This document shows, piece by piece, positions 15,342 through 19,284 of a stretch of 19,284 bases of DNA. The notes below the pieces were generated by a model. The model was not told where the DNA came from and searched no databases. It was given only the letters and a program-made list of their open reading frames with translations. The position numbers and the translations under genes are program-made. Within the stretch, counting starts at the first letter, position 1. Every line of letters begins with the position of its first letter. Source of the DNA: DATBLE01 sp046735055 (lineage in GTDB: Bacteria; Actinomycetota; Thermoleophilia; Gaiellales; Gaiellaceae); assembly GCA_046735055.1 (NCBI GenBank), contig JBKPSO010000157.1:1-19284 (forward strand). Direction: 5' to 3'.

Positions 15342-16210
15342 CGCGCGTCCGGATGATCATGGCCGAGGCTTGGCGGTCGCTGACCGCGAGCATGTCGACG
15401 ACTGTCGCCGCGACGATGACCGTGCTCGTCGCGCTCTTCGTCCTCGGGACGACGATCGGGCTCGGGACGTGGGTGCTCTCCTACCGCGACCACATCAAGA
15501 GGCAGCTGCTCGTCAAGGTCTATTTCACGCTCGACGCGACGCCGCGGCAGATCAACGTGATCGGCCGGAAGTTCGACCCGAAGGTGAACCCGCTCGTCAA
15601 GACGATTGTCTTCGTTCCGAAGGCCGAGGCGCTGCGCCGGATGCAGAAGCGCGCGCCCGAGTTCTTCAAGGGCGGGCTTTCGTACAACCCGCTGCCGGAC
15701 GCGTACGAGATCACCCCGCAGAAGGGCGAGTACATCTCGCAGATCAGCGATCAGCTCAAGCCGGCGCCGCCGGGCGTGGACGAGGTCAACAACGGCGGCA
15801 AGACGTCGAAACGCGTGCTGCGCGTGGGCGGGGTGATCTCGATCGTCTTCCTCGTCGGCGTGATCCTGCTCGTGATTGCCTCGACGATGCTGATCGCGAA
15901 CACGATCCGGCTCTCGATCTTCTCGCGACGACGCGAGATCGAGGTGATGAAGCTCGTCGGGGCGACGAACTGGTTCGTCCGCGGCCCGTTCATGGTCGAG
16001 GGTCTCTTGTGCGGCTTGGGCGGCGCGATCGCGGCGGTGATCCTGCTCGTCCTCGGGAAGGAAGTGATCCTGCCGCTGATCGACATCGGGCACTCGAAGG
16101 ACGCGCACGCGATGCCGTTCGAACTGAACGCGCTGATCCTGATCGGGATCGGCCTCCTGCTCGGCGTCTCGGGCACCGGGCTGACGCTGCGCCGCTTCCT
16201 GCAGGTCTAG
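15338..16210 (+). CDS. ftsX: Cell division protein FtsX
   Basis: Membrane half of FtsEX; its extracellular loop contacts and activates a murein hydrolase when FtsE turns over ATP. The 290 residues show the family layout. The cytoplasmic start MTRVRMIMAEAWRSLTASMS precedes the first transmembrane helix (about 24-48, ATMTVLVALFVLGTTIGLG). An external loop of about 110 residues (50-160) follows. Three more helices lie near 168-190 (VISIVFLVGVILLVIASTML), 221-242 (GLLCGLGGAIAAVILLVLG) and 263-283 (ALILIGIGLLLGVSGTGLTL). The segment SRRREIEVMKLVGATNWFVRGPF is the coupling region that meets FtsE. The hydrolase gene that often follows ftsX in other lineages is not present; an RNase gene follows after 137 bases. 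Confidence 0.95.
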   Translation: MTRVRMIMAEAWRSLTASMSTTVAATMTVLVALFVLGTTIGLGTWVLSYRDHIKRQLLVKVYFTLDATPRQINVIGRKFDPKVNPLVKTIVFVPKAEALRRMQKRAPEFFKGGLSYNPLPDAYEITPQKGEYISQISDQLKPAPPGVDEVNNGGKTSKRVLRVGGVISIVFLVGVILLVIASTMLIANTIRLSIFSRRREIEVMKLVGATNWFVRGPFMVEGLLCGLGGAIAAVILLVLGKEVILPLIDIGHSKDAHAMPFELNALILIGIGLLLGVSGTGLTLRRFLQV

Positions 16211-16260
16211 GAGGCTCCTGGGGCCCGAGTCTCGCCCAAGTTCCACTTCCGGCGCGAAGC

Positions 16261-16277
16261 GTCACAGACACGTCACA
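16261..16277 (+). repeat. Direct repeat GTCACA, one helical turn apart, upstream of the RNase R gene
   Basis: GTCACA occurs at 16261-16266 and 16272-16277. The 11-base step puts both copies on one face of the helix, at about the -35 region of the TAGGCT promoter. It may be a regulator-binding site or chance. Confidence 0.3.
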
Positions 16278-16287
16278 CCTTCCTCGC

Positions 16288-16293
16288 TAGGCT
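16288..16293 (+). promoter_or_regulatory. -10 element of the RNase R-type gene
   Basis: TAGGCT, identical to the prfB element. Transcription would begin near 16300, giving a leader of about 48 bases before the GTG at 16348, with no Shine-Dalgarno sequence visible. Confidence 0.4.
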
Positions 16294-16347
16294 CGCAGTG
16301 GGTGGTGGGCCGGGGTGCCCCGAGCGACACACGCCCGTTTCTGACAC

Positions 16348-18033
16348 GTGGAACCCGTCCGCACTGTCGTCGAGATCGCGAGCCGAGGGAAGCTCGTCGT
16401 CGGCGAGCCGTACTTCTCGCCCGGGACGCGGATCGTCCTCGACCGCAAGGCACTGCGCGGTGCGGAGCGCGGCGAGCTCGCGGTCGTGGTGAGCGGCCGC
16501 GGGCGCGCCAAGGTCGAGCGCGTCCTCGGCCGCGCCGACCGGATCGAGACCGTGCTCGAGGGGCTGCTCGTCGAGCGTGGCGCGCGCACGACCTTCGAGC
16601 CGTTCGACCCGCCGCTGCTCGAGACTGAAGGCCGCACCGACCTGCGCGACCTCCCGACCTTCACGATCGACCCGGATACGGCGAAGGATTTCGACGACGC
16701 GATCTCGGTCGTCCAGGAAGCCGACGGCGTTCGTGCCTGGGTGCACATCGCCGATGTCTCTCACTTCGTCGCCGCCGGTTCCCCGCTCGACCGGGGCGCA
16801 GCGTCCCGCGCTTTCTCGACCTACGTCCCCGGCCTCGTCGCCCCGATGCTGCCGCCGGAGCTCTCGAACGACCTCTGCTCGCTGCGCCCTGACGTCGAGC
16901 GGCTCTGCATCACGGTGGAGCTCCCGCCGAACGGCGAGCCGAACTTCTATCGCTCCGTGATCCGCAGCGACGCGCGGCTGACGTACGGCCAGGCGCAGCG
17001 CCGCGACGTCCCGCCCCACGTCGCCGCCGAGCTCGAGCTCGCCGCCGCCTACTCTGCCGACCTCCGCAGGCAGCGCTTCGCCCGCGGCGCCCTCCGCGTC
17101 GAGCGGCCCGAGCTCGAGTTCGAGTTCGACGGCGAGGGCGGCGTCGCCGGCGTCACCTGGCAGAGTGAGCCCGAGGCGCACGCGCTCGTCGAGGAGCTGA
17201 TGATCGCCGCGAACGAGGCCGTCGCCGGCCTACTCTCGAGTCGCCGCCGGGAAGCCCTCTACCGCATTCACGAGCGGCCCGACCCCCAGGCCGTTCAGCT
17301 GCTGCTCGCCAAGCTCGCCGACCTCGACGTCCCGGCTCCGCCTGCGCCCGAGCAGCTCTCGCCGGCGACCGCCGCGCGGCTCGCTGCCGAGACGAGCGAA
17401 CGGGTCGCCGACTACGTTCGCCGCTCCGGCCGCGGCCGTGAAGCCTTTCCCGCCCTCGTCCTCCGGTCGCTGAAGCAGGCCTGTTACGACCCGCGCAACC
17501 TCGGCCACTCGGGCCTCGCGAGCACGGCCTACTGCCACTTCACGAGCCCGATCCGCCGCTACCCCGACCTCGTCGTCCATCGCGCGCTCCTTCACGAGCT
17601 CGGCGTCAGCGACGAGCCCGCCCCTCAGGACCTCGGCGATCTCGCCGAGCACACCTCCGCTCGTGAGCGCGAAGCGGCGGAGATCGAATACCTCGCCGAC
17701 GAGATCTGCCTCGCCTGGCTGCTCGAGCGCGAGCTCTTCGAGCGCGGCTGGGACGAGCGCTGGCAGGGCGAGATCATCGGCGTCATCCCCTCTGGACTCT
17801 TCGTTCGCTTCGGCGAGGTCTTCGAGGGCTACGTGCCCGCCCGCCGCCTCCTCGGCGACTACTTCGAGCTGAACGAGCTCGGCACGGCGCTCGTCGGCCG
17901 CCGCGGCCGGCGCACGTACCGCCTCGGCGACCCGATCGAGGTCGTCGTCGAGGAGATCCGTCGCTGGGAGGGGAAGGTCGAGCTCTCCCTCGCGGAGGGG
18001 GTTGCCAAGCCACGCCGCTCGGCCGTAGCATGA
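16348..18033 (+). CDS. rnr: RNase R/RNase II-family 3'-5' exoribonuclease
   Basis: Processive hydrolytic exonuclease of the RNB family; RNase R degrades structured RNA and, with SmpB and tmRNA, removes non-stop mRNA from stalled ribosomes. The RNB core begins at FTIDPDTAKDFDDAISVV, giving the four metal-binding aspartates Asp108, Asp114, Asp116 and Asp117. Then come WVHIADVSHFV, LPPELSNDLCSLRPDVERL, FTSPIRRYPDLVVHRAL (about 394-410), and an S1 RNA-binding domain near the end (GEIIGVIPSGLFVRFGEVFE ... GKVELSLAEG). At 561 residues it is much shorter than E. coli RNase R (813). The N-terminal helix-turn-helix and at least one cold-shock domain are missing, with only about 90 residues before the core. 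The GTG start is fixed by an in-frame TGA at 16342. smpB and ssrA downstream support the RNase R role. An RNase II assignment is the alternative. Confidence 0.9.
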   Translation: MEPVRTVVEIASRGKLVVGEPYFSPGTRIVLDRKALRGAERGELAVVVSGRGRAKVERVLGRADRIETVLEGLLVERGARTTFEPFDPPLLETEGRTDLRDLPTFTIDPDTAKDFDDAISVVQEADGVRAWVHIADVSHFVAAGSPLDRGAASRAFSTYVPGLVAPMLPPELSNDLCSLRPDVERLCITVELPPNGEPNFYRSVIRSDARLTYGQAQRRDVPPHVAAELELAAAYSADLRRQRFARGALRVERPELEFEFDGEGGVAGVTWQSEPEAHALVEELMIAANEAVAGLLSSRRREALYRIHERPDPQAVQLLLAKLADLDVPAPPAPEQLSPATAARLAAETSERVADYVRRSGRGREAFPALVLRSLKQACYDPRNLGHSGLASTAYCHFTSPIRRYPDLVVHRALLHELGVSDEPAPQDLGDLAEHTSAREREAAEIEYLADEICLAWLLERELFERGWDERWQGEIIGVIPSGLFVRFGEVFEGYVPARRLLGDYFELNELGTALVGRRGRRTYRLGDPIEVVVEEIRRWEGKVELSLAEGVAKPRRSAVA

Positions 18034-18169
18034 GCCGGCGGCCACGGCGAACCGCTACAGGGAGTCCTCCTCGTCGGGCTCGTTGCCTGGGTTGGCCCAC
18101 CCGCCTGGGTGCGGCTGGCCACACCGCGAGACGCCAGGCTGCCGTAACGACAGCGCGGCCCGCGGGACT

Positions 18170-18175
18170 TATCGT
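18170..18175 (+). promoter_or_regulatory. -10 element of the 27-codon ORF (leaderless)
   Basis: TATCGT ends 6 bases before the ATG at 18182, the same layout as the leaderless genes around it. This is the main reason for taking the small ORF seriously. Confidence 0.35.
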
Positions 18176-18181
18176 CAGGGC

Positions 18182-18265
18182 ATGCCAGTCGCAATCGCAT
18201 ACGCACTCAGCTCCGCACCGTTCTTCGCGCTCGGCATCGGGTTGCTCCGTCTCGGCCGCTTCTAG
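18182..18265 (+). CDS. Candidate 27-residue membrane peptide between the RNase gene and smpB
   Basis: An ATG opens a 27-codon frame encoding one hydrophobic stretch (IAYALSSAPFFALGIGLLRL) with a basic tail ending LGRF. It could be a single transmembrane helix. A -10 hexamer lies 6 bases before the ATG, and its TAG stop is the first half of the smpB -10 element. The same frame is open upstream to a TTG at 18083, but that part (Pro/His/Cys-rich) does not look coding. No homologue comes to mind; chance cannot be excluded for so short a frame. Confidence 0.4.
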   Translation: MPVAIAYALSSAPFFALGIGLLRLGRF

Positions 18266-18268
18266 ACT
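18263..18268 (+). promoter_or_regulatory. -10 element of smpB
   Basis: TAGACT ends 11 bases before the ATG at 18280, predicting a leader of only a few bases. Its TAG is the stop codon of the 27-codon ORF. Confidence 0.45.
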
Positions 18269-18279
18269 TGGCTCCTGGG

Positions 18280-18735
18280 ATGGCCGGGGACAAGCTGATC
18301 GTCGACAACCGTCGCGCGCGCCACGACTACGAGCTGCTCGAGCGCTTCGAGGCGGGCATGGTGCTCACCGGGACGGAGGTGAAGTCGCTCCGTCAAGGGC
18401 GGGTCTCGCTCGCGCAGGCATACGCGGACGTGCGCGACGGAGAGGTGTGGCTCGTCGGCGCCGACATCGCCGTCTATGACCAGGGGAACATCGCGAACCA
18501 CGACCCGGGCCGCGACCGCAAGCTCCTCCTGCGCAAGGGCGAGATCGCCTCGCTGATCGGCAAGGTCCGCGAGAAGGGCCTGACCCTCGTCCCGACGCGG
18601 ATGTACTGGAAGAACGGCCGCGCGAAGGTCGAGCTCGCGCTTGGCCGCGGGAAGCTCCAGCGCGACAAGCGGCGCGACATCGCTAAACGCGAAGCCGACC
18701 GCGACATGCAGCGCGCGCTGAAGTCGCGGCGCTAG
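18280..18735 (+). CDS. smpB: SsrA-binding protein SmpB
   Basis: Binds tmRNA, carries it to stalled ribosomes and mimics the missing anticodon stem during trans-translation. The 151 residues fit the family. The start DKLIVDNRRARHDYELLERF is followed by EAGMVLTGTEVKSLRQGRVS (about 25-44) and the tmRNA-binding beta-barrel DGEVWLVGADIAVYDQGN. RDRKLLLRKGEIASLIGKV and TLVPTRMYWKNGRAKVELAL come next. The basic tail (RDKRRDIAKREADRDMQRAL) is the part that becomes a helix in the mRNA channel. An in-frame TTG at 18268 overlaps the -10 hexamer and so cannot be the start; ATG 18280 gives the conserved N-terminus. The stop shares a CTAG palindrome with the opposing acetyltransferase gene. Its partner ssrA begins about 490 bases downstream. 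Confidence 0.97.
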   Translation: MAGDKLIVDNRRARHDYELLERFEAGMVLTGTEVKSLRQGRVSLAQAYADVRDGEVWLVGADIAVYDQGNIANHDPGRDRKLLLRKGEIASLIGKVREKGLTLVPTRMYWKNGRAKVELALGRGKLQRDKRRDIAKREADRDMQRALKSRR

Positions 18736-19193
18736 AGCTGCTTCTCGAAGCAGCGGCTCTTCGGGTCGGTCGCGAACGGCCCCCAGCAGGGGATCGGCTC
18801 GTAGCCGCTCGATGTGTAGAGGCCGAGGGCCTCCGGGGCTTCGTTGCCGGTCTCGAGGCGGGACTTCGTGTAGCCGAGCCCGCGCGCCGCGTCCTCGAGG
18901 GCCTCGAGAATCGCGCGGCCGAGCCCCTTGCCACGGTGCGCCGGCACGACGTACATCCGGCGGATCTCCGCGGTCACCTCGTCGTAGCGCCCGACCCCGC
19001 CGCAGGCGATGGGCTCGCCCTCCTCGAAGGCGACGAGAAACGCGCCGGCCGGCGGTTGGAAGTACTCGGGGCTCGGCATCCTTCCGGAGCCCGGGCTACC
19101 GTGGTGCCGCTCGGTCAGCTCAGCCTGCTGCGCATCAGCCATCGGCTGAGTGATCGGGCTCCCGAAGGGCTCTCGGCGGATCTCGATTGCCAC
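18732..19193 (-). CDS. GNAT-family N-acetyltransferase
   Basis: A 153-residue acetyltransferase on the minus strand. The acetyl-CoA site is IRRMYVVPAHRGKGLGRAIL (about 77-96), with the R-G-K-G-L-G loop. LEDAARGLGYTKSRLETGN and PEALGLYTSSGYEPIPCWGPF (about 98-140) follow, the standard helix and the LYxxxGY signature. FLVAFEEGEPIACGGVGRYD gives the preceding strands. The end (FATDPKSRCFEKQL) recalls small GNATs acting on unidentified small molecules; the substrate is unknown. The GTG start at 19193 has TAGCCT 6 bases upstream, so the transcript is probably leaderless. It sits head-to-head with ssrA, their -10 elements overlapping, and tail-to-tail with smpB, whose stop codon overlaps its own. 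It interrupts the smpB-ssrA neighbourhood and is probably unrelated to trans-translation. Confidence 0.88.
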   Translation of the reverse strand: MAIEIRREPFGSPITQPMADAQQAELTERHHGSPGSGRMPSPEYFQPPAGAFLVAFEEGEPIACGGVGRYDEVTAEIRRMYVVPAHRGKGLGRAILEALEDAARGLGYTKSRLETGNEAPEALGLYTSSGYEPIPCWGPFATDPKSRCFEKQL

Positions 19194-19199
19194 GCGGCG

Positions 19200-19205
19200 A
19201 GGCTA
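19200..19205 (-). promoter_or_regulatory. -10 element of the minus-strand acetyltransferase gene (leaderless)
   Basis: On the minus strand TAGCCT ends 6 bases before the GTG at 19193. It overlaps the forward -10 element of ssrA by two bases. Confidence 0.5.
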
Positions 19206-19209
19206 CACT
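19204..19209 (+). promoter_or_regulatory. -10 element of ssrA
   Basis: TACACT predicts transcription from about 19216, some 13 bases before the mature tmRNA 5' end, so a short precursor would be trimmed, as RNase P does for tmRNA. Confidence 0.4.
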
Positions 19210-19228
19210 GATGCCGTAACGAACATAC

Positions 19229-19284
19229 GGGGGCGACCAGGTCTCGACGTGGTCGGTTCTCCGGCTGAGCTGCAGGTCGAGGTC
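19229..19284 (+). ncRNA. ssrA: tmRNA (transfer-messenger RNA), 5' end only
   Basis: The sequence GGGGGCGACCAGGTCTCGAC matches the conserved start of tmRNA: a G-rich acceptor-stem strand, then the tRNA-like D-arm region ending in a TCGAC block (GGGGCTGA...TTCGAC in other bacteria). The run GCAGGTCGAGGTC also fits tmRNA, but the tag-peptide reading frame, pseudoknots and 3' acceptor half lie outside the window. Position supports the call: smpB is just upstream and RNase R before it. tmRNA frees ribosomes stalled on mRNAs without stop codons and tags the unfinished protein for degradation. The conserved TTCGAC appears here as CTCGAC, a small deviation. The 5' boundary is estimated from the G-run and may be off by one or two bases. 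Confidence 0.85.

Noticed and set aside
18034..18180. A tRNA gene or strong terminator in the gap before smpB
   Set aside because: No T-loop GGTTCGA sequence or acceptor pairing was found. The best hairpin is only a 5-bp CACCC-GCCT-GGGTG stem.
18030..18479. A 149-codon frame starting at the RNase gene stop (ATGA overlap)
   Set aside because: The translation is Arg/Ser/Ala-rich without structure and runs through smpB in another frame.

Overview
This GC-rich window (roughly 65-70% G+C by eye) looks like chromosomal core DNA from a deep-branching actinobacterium, most plausibly class Thermoleophilia (Gaiellales/Solirubrobacterales relatives). That placement is an inference. It rests on G/C-ending codon use, frequent GTG starts, the gene order prfB-ftsE-ftsX-...-smpB-ssrA (the prfB-ftsE-ftsX-smpB order is well known from mycobacteria), and several small proteins of a style familiar from that class. 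No insertion sequence, prophage, CRISPR array, tRNA or rRNA was seen.

Layout. (1) 1-3105, cell-surface sugar genes: the C-terminal end of a probable LytR-CpsA-Psr protein, a UDP-glucose/GDP-mannose dehydrogenase, a sugar-phosphate nucleotidyltransferase and a mannose-6-phosphate-isomerase-like cupin. (2) 3130-6965, methyl-cycle and salvage genes: a MerR-type regulator, a structured leader, ahcY, decayed methyltransferase and YciI fragments, mtnA, and a second nucleotidyltransferase overlapping mtnA by 4 bases. (3) 6966-7551, a gene graveyard holding a fused histidine-kinase/response-regulator remnant. (4) 7552-9386: comF, the long-form ribosome hibernation factor hpf, and a conserved-looking protein of unknown function. 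(5) 9383-9978 on the minus strand: a probably secreted beta-propeller-like protein whose signal peptide and body lie in different frames. (6) 10022-13224: secA and an overlapping GNAT acetyltransferase. (7) 13225-19284, translation quality control and division: prfB with a programmed +1 frameshift, ftsEX, an RNase R-type exonuclease, a 27-codon membrane-peptide candidate, smpB, a minus-strand GNAT acetyltransferase, and the 5' end of tmRNA (ssrA) running off the window.

How the genes work together. RNase R, SmpB and tmRNA are the three classical partners of trans-translation, and here they lie within 3 kb of one another, next to release factor 2 and near hpf, which parks ribosomes. AhcY and MtnA both recycle products of S-adenosylmethionine use. 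FtsEX controls peptidoglycan hydrolysis at division.

The most striking pattern is regulatory. At least ten genes on both strands have a TANNNT hexamer ending 6-9 bases before the start codon and no Shine-Dalgarno sequence, which is the layout of leaderless transcripts. In three cases the upstream gene's TAG stop codon is also the first half of that hexamer. The best candidates for something undescribed are the hairpin and short ORF before ahcY, the two mutually exclusive hairpins before prfB, the 27-codon peptide before smpB, and the overlapping back-to-back -10 elements between ssrA and the acetyltransferase.
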